Below the pieces are notes generated by a model, which worked only from the letters and a program-made list of their open reading frames with translations, was not told the DNA's origin and made no database searches. The position numbers were made by a program, and so were the translations under genes. A stretch of 64,000 bases of DNA, from the NCBI RefSeq assembly GCF_020882245.1, contig NC_083600.1, forward strand, positions 13,392,001 through 13,456,000, written 5' to 3'. Origin of the DNA: Rhopalosiphum padi. Its lineage: Eukaryota > Arthropoda > Insecta > Hemiptera > Aphididae. Positions 1 to 14,500 of this stretch are shown here, in pieces (position 1 is the first letter of the stretch; each line of letters starts with the position of its first letter).

Positions 1-458
1 CGTACCACGCTACGAATGTGGCGTTACACGGGCTGGCCACCGGCCTGGTGCTGGCCGTCGCCCGGACACTGACGTGCCGGCGTGGCGCTCTGCTGTCCAC
101 CGCCCTGTTCGCGGTGCATCCGGTGCACGCGGACGCCGTTGCCTCGGTGGTCGGCCGAGCCGACGTGCTGTCGTGCGTGTTCTTCTTGCTGTCGTTCCTG
201 TGCTACGGCCGGCACGTGCGGGCCAGGGACGGCCAGCGGCACCACAACGGCCAACAGCAGCAAGGATCAGGTTGTCGGCGGCCGCAGCCGTGCTGCAGCA
301 AAATCAGCGCCGGACGTCCGGCGACCGCTTATCTGGTGTTCTGCGTGCTGTTCGCGCTCCTGTCAATGCTATCCAAGGAAAACGGCATATCCGTTATGGC
401 CGTGTGCATAGGATACGAACTCATGCTGCGGCTAAGATCCATCAAGAGGTGGAATAAG
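1..458 (+). CDS. TMTC2: TMTC2 exon a (5' partial): membrane segments with HPVHADAV motif
   Basis: The reading frame is open from base 3 (bases 1-2 finish a codon begun upstream) and gives 152 residues. It opens with YHATNVALHG, a membrane segment. Residues 39-57 hold the family signature HPVHADAVASVVGRADVLS, and hydrophobic segments follow at about 58-68 and 109-123. Residues 124-128 are SKENG, matching the family K-E-x-G block, before a last hydrophobic stretch and a basic end (LRLRSIKRW). Residues 72-108 form a hydrophilic loop with QQQQ, CC and many Arg/His, longer than I expect for this position. The exon ends at a strong donor, AAG|GTGAGT, in phase 0. No acceptor is visible at the left edge, so the exon starts outside the window. 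The GTG at 18 is an internal Val codon, not a start. Confidence 0.93.
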
Positions 459-3400
459 GTGAGTGACAACACAATAATGCAGTAATCACTTAGATTTTTA
501 TTAAATTATATTTATATTTACACATAGTTAATACATCTGGTATAATATTATAAATGTATAATAATGTGAATAAATGATTTAAAAATATAAAATCACAATC
601 GCCAAAAGTATAAATGTAGTACGTTTTACCCACAGCGTCAAACAGTGGATAATCTAGACGTCTAGCGCCGGCTATGTCTGTAGTCTGTACCGGTAATTGA
701 CACTAGACGTTGCAAGGAAAACATATTTTATTTAATGAAAAAAAAATTAAAACTCCTTATTTCAACTTAGGATAATATTTGTATGATTTTAAAATCATTA
801 AAATATACTCAATAAATAATAATAAAATATAAATCTAAAGCTAAAAATAATTGATTACTGATAAATAAAATACTTCATAATTGATCATACAAATATATTT
901 TATAAAGATATAAATAGTACTACAGTAGCATTTAGTTTGGTAAATTGATATGAGTATTAGTACCTAAAACATGTGATGAACGTTGATTCAATTATCAATT
1001 TAATAAACCCAATATTGATTATATTATAACTTTTTTTAATTTGGAAAATTTACAATCTGTATTTGTTAATACAATATTATAATTAATTATACAGTTTTTT
1101 TTATTTATTTATTATGTTTTAAGCTTATATTGATCGATATTGTACGATTGTTTATTATATTCTGTTTATTCTTCAGTTAATATTACCCGAAGATGGTTCC
1201 CAGGCTGAAAATATTATTATTATTATTTATTATATTATATTATACTTCTGGCGATTGGAAATTATTATTTTTAAATTATGTATTATTGTGTTATTAGTTA
1301 TTTTATATTTATAACTGATATATATATACACATATATAAACAGTAATATCGATCGTTTGTCTGTCTGTCTGTCTAACGTCTTAATCATAATATATTAAAT
1401 ATATGGTATCATATACCCAGAAAATCATCGTAAGCACTAATTGTACTCGAAAGCAATGCGTTTAAAATGTGAAAACATCTGTGTAATGGTATCATAATAT
1501 TATGTATTTGAAGTGGATATTCAGAACACATATTTTACAGTATAGCGTTTATTGTTGTTTGGAGGGAACATATTAGATTTTTAGCGACCCAATAAAAAAA
1601 AATATACAAAATATCTCGTGTAAAATATTTTGTAAAAAAATTCACATCGTCTCAATTTCTTTTATAAAGGCATCCGGATTTTTATAAAAATTAATTAGGT
1701 AAAATTAATTTGCGAGTGTACTAAGCTACTGGTCTCTCAACGTGTATTAAAAAATAAACTTTATAATTATATAAATAATTTTAAAATAATTTGGTAACCT
1801 AGTAGCCAGTGGCAGGTATATACTCTTGAATGTGTAAAGACTTAAATAAATTAAATGTCTTAATTTATGAATAATTGTCACGACATTCTTAAAAATTTCA
1901 TGTTTAAATACATAAAAAAATTGAATAATGTAATGGTTCATTAAAATTTAATGGACGAATCATGATCTACTAATTCATGTTTAAGGAACAATTAGCTCAC
2001 TATTGATTCAGTTTACTGAACATTAGTGATTGTATTTACAATTCGACATTAAAGTACTTATGTTTTAATAGCAGTGTTGTGAAATAGCAACATTTAGTTA
2101 AATATATGCGTCTAGATAAATTACAAAACTGATAGTTATCTTCCATTTTAGATAGAAACTATAAACATTTATATTTGCATGATCGTTTAAATTATTTAAT
2201 ATTTATTTATAATTAGTATTGATTTAAATTAAATTAATATTCCCTAAATAGCAATTAAAAACATATATAATTAAATTATATTGTTTAACATAAGATGGTA
2301 AAAAATATATCTCATTACTTTATATATAATCTACATTTTATCATATTATATATATTTAGTGAATTTTTGAATTTTATTCAGATAATATTTTATTGATACC
2401 AAAATAAAAATAAAAATAGATTGGCATAAAAGGGATATTATAATGTAACTAAATTTTTACTTAGAAACCTAGTAAAAGAAATATATTAACGAAGCATAGT
2501 GTTATAACTTATAAACAACCCATTTTTTAATGTTCACAATGTTTAGAGTTTTAATTCTCCCGTGTAACTTATCATCATCATAGTAATTGAATAAATATTA
2601 CTCTTGATTACTCGAATGTTTCATCACTAATCACAGTTATTGAGCGAGGCGTAATCCAACCATTCACAAATTTGATGAACATTAAATAATAAATAGTTAC
2701 CAGATAATACCCGAAAAATTGAATATTACGTGATTTTAGTTACGTTAAAATAAATAAACCATTTTCACTTGAAAAGCACATCATTAATGTACGTAATATA
2801 CGACTACGTGTGTGTAGATCGTTAATTAAAATAACTTATTCTTGACAATATAATACAATTTTCATAGTGGAATTACTAATACTACGCTAACATATACTGT
2901 AGGCACATGTATAAAGTTGGTCAATAGTCTTAATTAATGGTGTATTCACAATCAATATTAAATAAAATTTTTATAGGTTACATTAAATTTTAAAATGAGT
3001 CCATGTACTGTTAGTCGTAATTTAACAATTTAATTTTGTATATTTTAATAATTATTCATAACAAAGTAAGTATATTCAATAAATGTATTGAATATTCTTA
3101 CAAAAATAGTATACTTTTATAGTTTAGTTATAAATAACTAATAATGAACTAAAGAAGTATAATAAAATTAGCTATAAAGTGTTAAATTATTAATAGAGAA
3201 TATAATTTACTATCGTAAAAGACGCTAGTTCCTACCTGGTTAGGTATAAGATATTGAACAAGTAATATGTGTTGAAATAAAAATTATCTAGTTACATTTA
3301 TTCATTTTTTAAATATATTTTGTATGGTTACATACCATAATCCTATAATATATATATTGATGTGTGTGTATATGTGTGTGTAAAATATATAAAATATAAT

Positions 3401-4199
3401 ATCTCTTGAGAAATATGGTGAATATTATTTCAAAAAATATGGAAATTCTAAATGCCAGAAATTTTTCGTTTATAACAATGTTTTATTGTTTTGCCACACA
3501 TTTATGTATAATGTTATTCCGTTTCAAAAAATAATATAATAATAATATGGTTTAATGGAAATTAAAAGTGGGAATTTCGATCGATTCATTTGATTCCTCG
3601 CCACCCTGTGTTATTCATTATTGCTTCATTGTTTCCACTACTTATTATACAAGATTATCGAAACCCACAAAATTATGACATCAATGATAATTGTACAATA
3701 AAGTAATAATTAATTTCATCTTTATCAGTTAAAGCATAATAGGTAGTAAAATATTTGTACATTTCACAATATTATTAGTTCTGGAACGTCTGAATTGATT
3801 ACTGGATAAAATGAATAATTGTTATACAATTTTGTAGCTTTAAAATAATTCATAAAAATTGTAACGTTACGCGAATAAAAAAACTTGGTTCTGTTCAAAA
3901 ATGTGTTTATTGTTTTTTCCCCGATTATTGTATTATATTTTATAATCGGACTTCGTGTACGTATTTGTGTAGTAAAACATCGTAGCTTTTGTTACTAAGC
4001 TAGTAGTATAAATTCTACACAAAAAATATGTTTTGTGGTTAATAATATTACTACGTATAGACAAAATCACAGTAGAATTCGATATCAATTTTTAGATAAT
4101 ATTTGGATACCAAAATTAAAACTATGTATATCTATATCTTGCATAAATATTAATAACAAACCTCAAATACATATTATATATAATATACCCTGCGTGTAT

Positions 4200-5460
4200 A
4201 GTCTGGTGCGGCGTGTACGCATATTATATAATATAATACATAGGTGTATAGCGTGCTGATGAGATGAATCCTCGCGATACTGGAATAACGTGCGTCTAGT
4301 CGAATGTTACCTATTTATTTAATGCAAATTGTTTTCTACAGTCAATAAAACCTAATGACGTAAAGGCATTGTTTACAGTATAGGTATTATAATACAGGTA
4401 CCTACTGAGGTTAATATTGACAAGTCCCCGTACAGGAACCTTTGAAATCCTGGTGGTATCAATATACATATACTATCCCCCGACAATGTACGCCCGAGAG
4501 GTCGGGCATACGCACCTATATACAAATATTATATATATATGCGTGTATGTGTGTGCGCGTATGTGTATGCTATTATATACACTCAGTGCTTTGTGCGTGT
4601 GTTTGTACACAATAGCTTCCGGTTATGAACTGCAGCAGTGACTGCTTGCTAGTCGATGGATAACTGTATAGTATAACTTTATTATGTATAGTAATGCTGC
4701 GGCTCTACGTTATGTAATATAGCGGTCGCGTCGAAATTGCGCGTAAAAATATTAAATAATTACGTCGTCCGCCTGCAATACGGCCGTGTGGAGAAGGGTC
4801 AGTGCGGTTTGGCGGATTGGAAATTAAAAAAAATTAAATTTATAAATTATAATATATGTATATTATGATAAAACCTAATCGAAGGTCCGCCTGGTCGTGT
4901 ATAATTACGCATTGAATATCGCACACGAATCGAATAAATTAAAAACCGAGCGCGACACACAAGCCCACTGTGCATACCTATATAATACGAGGAATAAAAT
5001 CAAATCGGTGAATTACGTTCACGAATATCACGTTAACGTCGAGTCGTACACATTTACCCTAATGACGGGGTCGTCGTTTCATATTTTAGGATTATAAATT
5101 CCAAACCATCTCCGTTGTTTCGTGATCGAAATAATGAACGTCGAACGCACTCGAGAGGTTTTATTTATGTATACCTCTATATATAGGTTATACATTATAA
5201 TATTATAAATATGGGCAAAACGCAATGGCAGCGGTGACTGCGGCATCGGCAGTGTCAGTTTTATATTATTATTTATTATATATAATTGGATAGGTACGTA
5301 ATATCATAATCATTATTATGCGTGATAATTTTTATTCGATTTCATATCGTATTACTATAATACCGAATACAGGTATAATAGTCAATAGTGATTATGTCAG
5401 CGTCACTATCGCCGTCGCTTGCATCGACAAAGGTGGCTTTTAAAATACCACCACTGCGTT
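4200..5460. promoter_or_regulatory. Candidate regulatory island, CpG-richer
   Basis: Composition shifts away from the surrounding AT desert, with repeated CG dinucleotides (for example GGTCGCGTCGAAATTGCGCG near 4722 and CGTCGTCCGCC near 4763). Two short open frames here (4417-4641 and 4897-5097) show no recognisable protein or splice context. Sequence of this kind inside a long arthropod intron is often open chromatin or an enhancer. That role is an inference from composition only. Confidence 0.25.
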
Positions 5461-5489
5461 TTAATAAGTTAATTAACTTGAGATTCATG

Positions 5490-5512
5490 TATATATATAT
5501 ATATATGTGTGT

Positions 5513-5561
<49 letters not shown>
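5490..5561. repeat. Compound microsatellite (TA)n-(TG)n
   Basis: About 17 bp of alternating TA is followed directly by about 55 bp of alternating TG with one interruption (GTGGTG). Long TG/CA tracts can adopt Z-form DNA and are highly length-variable, so this should be a polymorphic marker. Confidence 0.95.
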
Positions 5562-5565
<4 letters not shown>

Positions 5566-6179
5566 TATAGTAACAGTTATATGTATACTATGCAGACAGG
5601 TGTGGCATACGAAAATAATATCACACTATATTATGCTTAGTTTATTATGATACTTAATAATATTATGGCAATATTATATATAACAGATTACAGTTTGTCG
5701 TCCATTTTAGATAATTCTTTTTAGCTACCAGTGTTAAATTCCAAATAAAAAAATTGTTTATACACAATTATTTATATGTTATAAGATGATGTATATTTAA
5801 ATGTATTTCTTTTTAAATTGAACCGACATGGTTGCTATAGAAATTCAAAAAAAAAAAAAAAAATTTAATCATACCATTATAATTGGCATTATAAAATATT
5901 TATTCATATAACTCAACAAGAAATACGATTAATTGATTACCTATAATAATATATTTTAATTATTGAATACACACATAATTGGCACGCTTAAATGAATAAT
6001 CAATATTCGTTAAAAAAGCAATAATAATAACAATTTAACAAAAAGTGTTTTGGTCAAATAATCGTTTTATGCGAAATTTAATTTCGAATAGATCTTTGTA
6101 ACATTGTTTTCATTTAACATTGATTCCGTCAGAATGGAATTCTTTATTCGAAAACTTGTATTTGTATGTGTGTGTGTGT

Positions 6180-6880
6180 TTTTTTTTTTATGTCAAATGA
6201 AACAACACCATTAACTCAACGAAACAAGGCGTCCGACAAAAGAAGACGAAACAGGGGTGGTAAAAAACAATTCGATCAAAAGCCATTATAGTCGCGCGCT
6301 CGCAATTCACCTACACTGTCAAACAGTCGCGGATGGTATGTGCTGCAGATTCGATTAGGAACTTTGCCAGCGCATATTAAACGGATATTTCTCTCGTTTC
6401 GAAAACACCGTCACTCCGAGGGCAATATAAAAAGTCACTCGTCCACCCCTCAGGGACTACTCTCGTGCGTGTAAAAAAATGTCGAGTGTAAATGTTTCTT
6501 AACACGGGTTTTTTTCACCGCATAATCGAATAGGCTTGTAACGCGATATCGCACGCTTTAATATTCGAGTGTAAAAGCAAACAAGAAAAACCAATAAACA
6601 AGTTAAACACAATTTGAAGCCACCACCTGATGGTTGTTTACGGATGCTTTTCAACCATGTAACGACTTTTAAACGAGTTGTTGCAAAGTGTAGTTACTTT
6701 AAAATCAGCATTACGCTTACCCCCGCTCTACATTTTTATTAAAACAATTGTATACGTGGAATCCGTATCTATGGTAATGAGAGCATTTCCCGAGCGCCGC
6801 TGCCTCGACCGCCCCACAGCCGCTGCAGTATGTATAGTATGGTTATGTAAATGATGATTGTACACAATATTTCAATATCG
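6180..6880. promoter_or_regulatory. Candidate intronic promoter or enhancer island with TATA-like box
   Basis: The segment is GC-richer, with clustered CpG (GTCGCGCGCTCGC near 6291, CCCGAGCGCCGCTGCC near 6789). A TATAAAA at 6426-6432 is followed 26 bp later by a TCA at 6450-6452 that could act as an initiator. Because AT-rich introns produce TATA-like strings by chance, only the combination with CpG-rich flanks makes this worth noting. No coding exon follows that could join the TMTC2 frame here. Confidence 0.25.
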
Positions 6881-9800
6881 GGGATTACAGGGCCGATGCT
6901 TTTTGAATTCAAACTATTGTTTTAATTTTTTTTAATTTTTTTATTGTTATTATTATTGCTATAACATTTCTTTTAATTGATGGTATATATTAAATCAATT
7001 ATTATTTAATAAATAATTCATGGTAGTATTCAACCTACTTGAAGTCTGATGGAAAATACGAATCAAATATAAGTACACATATCGGAGTTATATTATTACA
7101 TGCTTCGATACACACGACTAATATATAGTATATAAAAATTCATTGCACGTGTTGTTTCGAAATTGTACAAACGACTCAAACGTGAAAATTGTTTATTTTT
7201 TTCTTTCGTATTTCTATTATTTGTCTTGTTCCGTCTGTTCGTTTGTTTTACTAGATTTAGCCGATGGCTACAAGAAGTGGGGTAGCCTCGTAATGGAGTC
7301 TGTTATTGACAGATAACTTTCACGATTGAAAAGTGAGTGTCCCGGACGTTCGTTTTTGTTTCCCAACACATGTCAGCCAAGTACTCCTTACCACCCACCG
7401 CGTATCCCAATAATGGAATGAAAATTATTCTTTAAGAGTCATCCTTTATAATTTATCTTTTCCATCGACATAAAATTGTCCAAGTCTATCTTCACCCTGA
7501 ATTTAACACGTTCTATATATACATATACTTACTTATAGTATATTTATACCTATACCATAACATTTCTTCTCGTGAAATTGCAAGTATTTATTGTTGTATA
7601 TACAGTATACACATAAATGAAATAACTTTCATTCTATAGTGTTTTAAACGGTTTTATTTCAAGCGTATTTAAAATTTAATTTGGAAGTTATTTTTATATG
7701 TGTATTTATAGTTAAAAACTTCAAACTTAAAAAAATTAAATACAACTTTAAATATTTAAAACAAATCAATGAAAATAACTTTAAGCTCTAGAGTAAAAAT
7801 CAAGAAGTATGAAACATAATATACATAGACTCTTACTATTATTTTATTGGGTAAAAAGGCTACTCGACATTTGAGGTTATTAGCCTGTAATAATTACATA
7901 TTGGTCTTAACACTAGGGAGGTACATTATGTTGAACAAATGAGTGAGTTTGTGAAACATATTATTATTATTTTTTTTTTACAGTTATTATTATTTTTAAA
8001 ATATTATTGTGAAGTATAGCATTATTACAATCAAGACAGTGTGGAATAATCAATAAATATATTCAATAATCAGTACTGAAACTGTTAGGTTTTTAAAAAA
8101 AATATTTAGTCTTGATTGTTTAGGAAGTTATTTTCAGGTGTCATATTTCTGATACTTTATGAAAGAGTATACATATTATTGTTACCATTTATAACTGAAA
8201 CTTGAGCGTCACCCTAACAATAGGGGTCATGGAGATTTCTTTTTGACGTGGGTCCATTGGAAGAAAACGAGAAAAGTGATCTTTGAAATAGTATTCGATG
8301 TTACTCGAGGATTTCGGTACTCGACTGTCAGAGTAAAATGATTTGGGATTGAGTCGAAAGAAGCCGGTTGAGGAAGGGAGCGCATAAGCCGATTGAAGTG
8401 TTCTTTATGCATGCAAACACAGTACATACACAAAATATACAGCGTATGATGTTGAAGAAAAATTGCCAGGAATAGTCCAGAGACATATTTCAATAGAAAA
8501 AGAAAGAAAATCCCACACATACACGTTTATACATATATTGAATTATTATATTGAATATGGAGGTACTTATATTGGTTGTGATGTGAACGGAACCGGCTTA
8601 AAGAGCTTACGTCATACATATATATTATACATATATATATACATGCTGGGATATGGAATTATGTAAGGATGGACATTTTATATGGCAATACCTACATGAC
8701 TATATATTCTGCAGTATGTAGTTACTTTTTTGTAGTCCGACATAATGTAATTCCTTTTTACATGCCAGTCTAGACCAAATCTTTTTTTTTTTTTTTGGAA
8801 GGAGAGCTTTGTGACCGTTGAAAATTCTTCATTGGGATTTATAAATTGCACATTATAATGTTATACATAGAAGAATACTACTAGCCTTTTTTCGCAACGC
8901 TGCACAATAGTCATAAACGTTCCTTTATTTTATTTAAAAAATAACTTTTTCCTATGATCCCGAATCATTTAAAATCTGATTTTAAACATTTTGCCAGAGC
9001 AAATTTAATATTGCATTCCTTGTTCATTTGACGTTTCAGTAAACAAATGTTTATAAAAATTCCATAATAAAAATTAAATAATATTTGTACCTATTAATGA
9101 TTAAAAGAATCAAGTTTTAATATTTCATAAGCCAAGGAAATAAATTAGTAATTACGCACGAACTTTTATTTTAATGTCGTATTAATCTGGTATTATGTTT
9201 AAAACTCTATAGTACATTTGGTGCTTATTTCTCAGAAATTGATGGAATTATTAATGCAGAAAAACATATTTACTCAGTGTTGGTAAATATTAAATATACA
9301 GCCTTCAGCAGTATAAATTTATTATATGAAATGCATTTTCTCTACAATAACTGAAAAAATTGTTTATACATTTAAAATTAATAACCATTCAGTATTAACT
9401 ATAAAAGAAATATATTTTATTTTTAGTATTGTTCAAAAATAAATAATTGATAGATGTACATAATCAAAGTCCATGCAATTATTAACTAAAATATTTACAC
9501 CTACTATTATTATCTATGATTTATGATTTATATTAATTAAGTTTACCTATTTTGTATATTCTGTACTTAAAAGGTTTAACAACTTTTAATACTGTGTTTA
9601 ACATACAATATTCTTTAAAAATAATATTAACTATACATTTTTCTCGAAATTAAATTATTTAAATTATCTATTTTATAGATATTTTAATATCATATTATTG
9701 GCATTGTATAGACCTAGTTATAATGAAAAAACATAAAGATGAATAATAATTACGTACAAAAGAAAATTTACAAAAATAGATCTGTTAAACTTTGTTAAAC

Positions 9801-11399
9801 AACTTAAACCTTACATCAGTCAATGGCCATTCCAAATTCAAAATCACCTCTGCTTTAAAGAATAATATTTTATTAATTTCATACATTATATATTATTGCT
9901 ATTATTTTTATACTAAGTGAATCAGTTACATATATATATATGTGTCATTAGTTATTTTTAAACTATTTATAAGAATTTTACAATTTCTATTAAAATATTT
10001 AAAATACCATAATTATGTAGTATCTTATATAAATTCAACTAAATTTAATTACTTAAATTTTGAAACAATAATAACTTCATTAAATATATTCAATAAGTCT
10101 GATACCGGTTATCGCGACAACTTTCCAGACCCGCACGTTTGAACACGTTCGTCAAAAATTCCTTGGAGGTTATAAATGAACCATACGGACACGGAACCTT
10201 GGTATATACTATCAACCGTGACAACCACTATTTTTACAGTTAGTAATATCATTATTTTATTTTCAGCAAGTTTTAAAAAAATGTTCGTTCATCGCTTAAC
10301 TCATTATAGTTTTCTTCGCGTCCCTCGCACTACCAAAACAAATCGTTTTCGTGTCACATCCGCAAATAAAATGTATTATAATATTTGATTGGTGCTACGA
10401 AATTCTGACGAAAATGATTCATTTTTACGTATATAAATAAGCTAATCTCGTTAGAGAACAAGGTAAGATAAAACGTGTTATCCGTTTTTCGAAAATTACA
10501 CGCCTGGGGGCCAAGTCAAGGTAAGACGCAGGTCAGTCTTTACATTATTCACAGGTCCTCTATTGTTAGATTAGACGTTTAATTAATATTGTATCTATGG
10601 TTTACGCCTCGTCGCTTTGTCTAATAAAAGTTATTTAGAATTTATCATGCTTTCTTGCAAAAATTAATTTTTATCATTAAACTAATAAATTACCTAATAT
10701 ATATAATTAATTTAATATAAACTACCCATATAAATAGACTGATCGTCCCAACTCCTTCGATCTGCTGTTTTTGGTACACAATGAAGAATTATGAATATTA
10801 CATATTGATAAAATTGAGGAGAAAATTATGAGTTATTTTTATGGCCTGAAAGTAGTAAAATCCTAAACATATCTATATCTACCTAGATTAAACTAAATTA
10901 ACTGTGATAGATATATAATATATACAAATTAAATAACATTAAAACGTTTTTGATAAATCTATAAAACTGTTTAATTATTTAAAGATTTTTATTTAAATAG
11001 CTCAAATAATTTTTAAAATCAAACAATATACATAGAAATAAATTTAACAACATTAATAGATGTTAATATAGTTAATGTATATGTTTAATTTATTTAATAT
11101 GCTATTATTGTTTAATATATGCATGTGGAATATCATACATAATAATAAAAACATATTAATAAATTAAAATAATATAGTTTGAAGGCAGTAATTTTATTCA
11201 GCGATTATTATGAACTTTAATAAATATCATGTATGTCTCTGGATCCCAATTAACCATAATTTGTTTGACATGTTTTTTGATTTAATTTCTTATACATTTA
11301 ATCCATTGTGACAGAAAATGAAAGCATATTATCAATACTTCACAACGTGGCACATAAAACATATTTAAAACGTATTCAACTTTAGTATATTTGTTGGTG

Positions 11400-12600
11400 T
11401 AAAAAACGCGTATACAAGTTTACAGATGTAATTTGATTTGTGTGTAGATTACAAACATGGCGAGTTCAGTTCAGAGTTTGGTTCGTATTTTAATAGCGTT
11501 TAGATCGTTATTAGAAAATCACTCGAGTAATCTTAGAGCACACGGAATTTCATTCTAACTGTAAAATAAAAATTATTAATTTTCGAGGTGGGTGAACTAT
11601 AACCAGAAAACCTGGGGGTAAGGAGGCGGATTCTTTTCGAAGCGCCGCCCAGACGTTCTGTCTGTAATATTATATGGGTATACAATATATTTATGGCCAT
11701 CAAAATATACTTCTTGTACGCCTGTAATGATTTAATATTTTATTGTAAATCACGAAAAACATAATAATATATATAATTATGTTTATGTAACATTATATTA
11801 TTATTACATTACGCTGTTTCTTAGTACGTAATACATTATACGTCTGGATTCATATCCAAGAATCAATAATAGATATAGACGATGTAGAAAGCAAAATCAT
11901 CAGGCATGTAACGAAATCGTGTAGGTTCACATAAAAAAATATCATAAATTCATAAAAGTTTAATAATATATAAGCAACTTTTTTTTGTTTCACAGCAATA
12001 TAATATAATTATTATTCAATAAAAACAAATTAAATACAAAAGTAAATAAAAAAAAAAACTCCCGCAAACCGTCCCCCGCCTACTACCACATTACTCCCCC
12101 TCCTACCAGCGTGATAAACAGGGACGTTACTGTATTATCAGGTATATTACATTATATTATGCGATACGCCGTATTTCTGTGTCACATCGTGATACTTATA
12201 ATGCAGTTTAATTTATGCGCATAAAACAAATGGAAAGATTATAATCGTCCGCATAATATGATATAATATAATCGTGTAGGGACCGCGTGCGTATCACAAT
12301 TGCGAGCGGGTAAATATCAGTGTACGCGAAGATTACGGCCGCTAACAGTACATAGTGTATTAGTATATACATTATATAACGCAGTATAGCCGTTGATGGC
12401 ATAGTGTATAGTCGTTCACGAGCGATTAGTCCGTCGCCGCCGCGGTGTTTAGCCCAACGTTCCATAACCGAATAAACCCCCGACCAACCGTGTTTTTGAT
12501 TAAAACGCGGTAAAGCGTGCGTTAACCGAATTACATGGCCTGTTTATAATAATAATAATAATAATATTCCGCGTACGATACTTTGGTGAGACGCAAGTAG
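11400..12600. other. Patchy GC-richer intronic segment
   Basis: Blocks of higher GC occur near 11580-11660 (GGCGGATTC, AGCGCCGCCC), 12060-12120 (a C-rich tract) and 12240-12480 (many CpG, ending CCGTCGCCGCCGCGGTG). An 85-codon minus-strand frame (12208-12465) lies in the last block but has no recognisable domain or splice signals, so I treat it as chance. The role is unknown, possibly regulatory. Confidence 0.2.
12543..12567. repeat. (TAA)n microsatellite
   Basis: A run of ATAATAATAATAATAATA is directly readable here. Similar short TAA/TTA runs occur at 28671-28694, 37714-37736 and 46246-46263. Confidence 0.85.
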
Positions 12601-14358
12601 ATACCTGCGTATACTATACATATTATAATAAATATATATATATATAGTATAATAGTATGAACATTGGGGTAACTGTACCATTTTGGCCCGGGAGCGACAA
12701 TTTCAGTTGGCCCTTTACACTATACGTATATAGACTACTCACGTTGTGCATGCTGGAGAAAATTAGACAGTTTTTTTCTTTATACTTAATTGCTTGTGCA
12801 ATTATACAAGGTTTTTGTATTAAAAAATAGGTGCCACATTTTTTTTCCGAATTCATACCTTTCACTTTTCGGCCAAACCAAAAAACTTGCAGAGTTTAAA
12901 TTTAGGTTTTTATTTTGTGTAATAATATGTCAAAAGGTAAAGAATATTGTTTGATATTGTATTTTGATATATACGTTATATATTCGTTGGTCGGCGTGTT
13001 ATATAGGCAATTTCGATACATTAACGTGTAGGTGGCTTTCTACAATCTTTCGCTTTCATATAGGTACACAAATTCAATAATATTTATAACGACAATAACG
13101 TGTTAGCGTCTCCAACCACAATGTGGAAACATACGACTTGATTTAAGTCTTAACCATTCAATTCAATATATTAAGATACTACGACGTCAAGTTCACCGGT
13201 TTCAAATTACGTGATAACTGCTAGTGATTGTCTAAATTGTAAACGTTTTTATTATATCTTAGTAATTATTATAGCAACTGCTAATAGAAATTAGAAACCC
13301 TACTTTGACGTTTAATGAATTTAATTACAATAAAAATAAATAATATAGTAAGAAGGTAATCTTCTTAATTATATCTATGTGGGAAAAAAATGTAATTCGT
13401 TAATATCATTATGAACGATTATATTTTGTTATCGTATTGTATGTGTTCTGATGGTGGGGAGAGGGTATAAATATATAGTTTCATAAACAATTAGTATCAG
13501 GAATATTATTTAATAGAACAAGATAAAAAGACATAATAATATTATGTAGATTGCATAGGGATTCAAATAACTCAAATAACACATAATAATTAAATACAGT
13601 AAAATATATAAGTGGTTTTTTAAACGATTGACACTCCAAATTGTCATAACATCATAATATTAACCCTAAATAAAATGTAAATTGAATTTACTTAATATTG
13701 TTGTTGGACACATGAATAAATAATTCAAATATTGTTGCTCGATGTGTAAATATACTAGTGTATACTGTGGCTAATGTGTAGTCAGGCAATAGTACCCTTA
13801 TGAGGTATGATAAAATCGTTTTTTATCGTTTTTCTTCTCTCTCGTACTTTTTATAAAACAAAATGTACTGCAAAAAATTGTTTTTAAACAATTAAGTAAA
13901 TAAAAAAAAAACAATCCTAGTCCATTTTTCTATATTTTTCCAGAACTTGTAATATTATTTGAACATGATGGAATTAAATATAATATTGTCGTAACATCGT
14001 CGTGTCGTGAATCTCTCTCAACAATCATTCCCCCTACAAAAAGAGGTGTCCACCCCCCTTTTTCTTTTTTATAGCTGAAATATATCAAATCCATGTATAT
14101 TTTACAAAATTATTCGAAATATTCATGTTTTGAAGGATATATATAAAAAATATTTATATAGATACAATCGTAAAACCCGGAATGGTACTATTACACCCAA
14201 GCACATTATTATTATATCTTTTGAAAGTATAAATTAATAAAATATAACTTATTCCTGGATTATTGGTCACTGTTAATTAAAATTTGATCAACCCAGTGTA
14301 CGGTTATATATTAATATTAATAATATCTTATAGTTTATACTATAACTTTAAATTTAAA

Positions 14359-14500
14359 TTTTTTTTTTTTTTTTTTTTTTTTATTAATTTATTATCAAAA
14401 CAACGAAATGACATACAGTGTAACAATGTAACAATAAATTATTAATTTATCTATCTCATTAAGCAATGCTTGTGGCGAGGTAGATGAGTTGATAGTGTAC
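14359..14500 (-). mobile_element. 5'-truncated LINE-type retrotransposon tail (antisense)
   Basis: On the plus strand there is a poly-T tract of about 24 bases followed by TTATTAATTTATTATC. Read on the minus strand this is a poly-A tail preceded by an AATAAA-containing 3' end. The non-simple sequence just inside it (CTACCTCGCCACAAGCATTGC on the minus strand, around 14463-14483) looks like a retrotransposon 3' untranslated region. No reverse transcriptase frame is present, so this would be a heavily 5'-truncated copy. The inner boundary is a guess, and a processed pseudogene or SINE tail is possible. Confidence 0.45.

Noticed and set aside
18..485. A 155-codon frame starting at GTG 18 as a complete small protein
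   Set aside because: The frame is open to the left edge and matches TMTC family sequence before base 18. It ends at a canonical donor at 459, so the last few codons are intronic.
8227..8520. A 97-codon minus-strand frame with a hydrophobic N-terminus
   Set aside because: The hydrophobic start comes from AT-rich sequence; the rest matches nothing I recognise and has AT-type codons, unlike the genuine exons.
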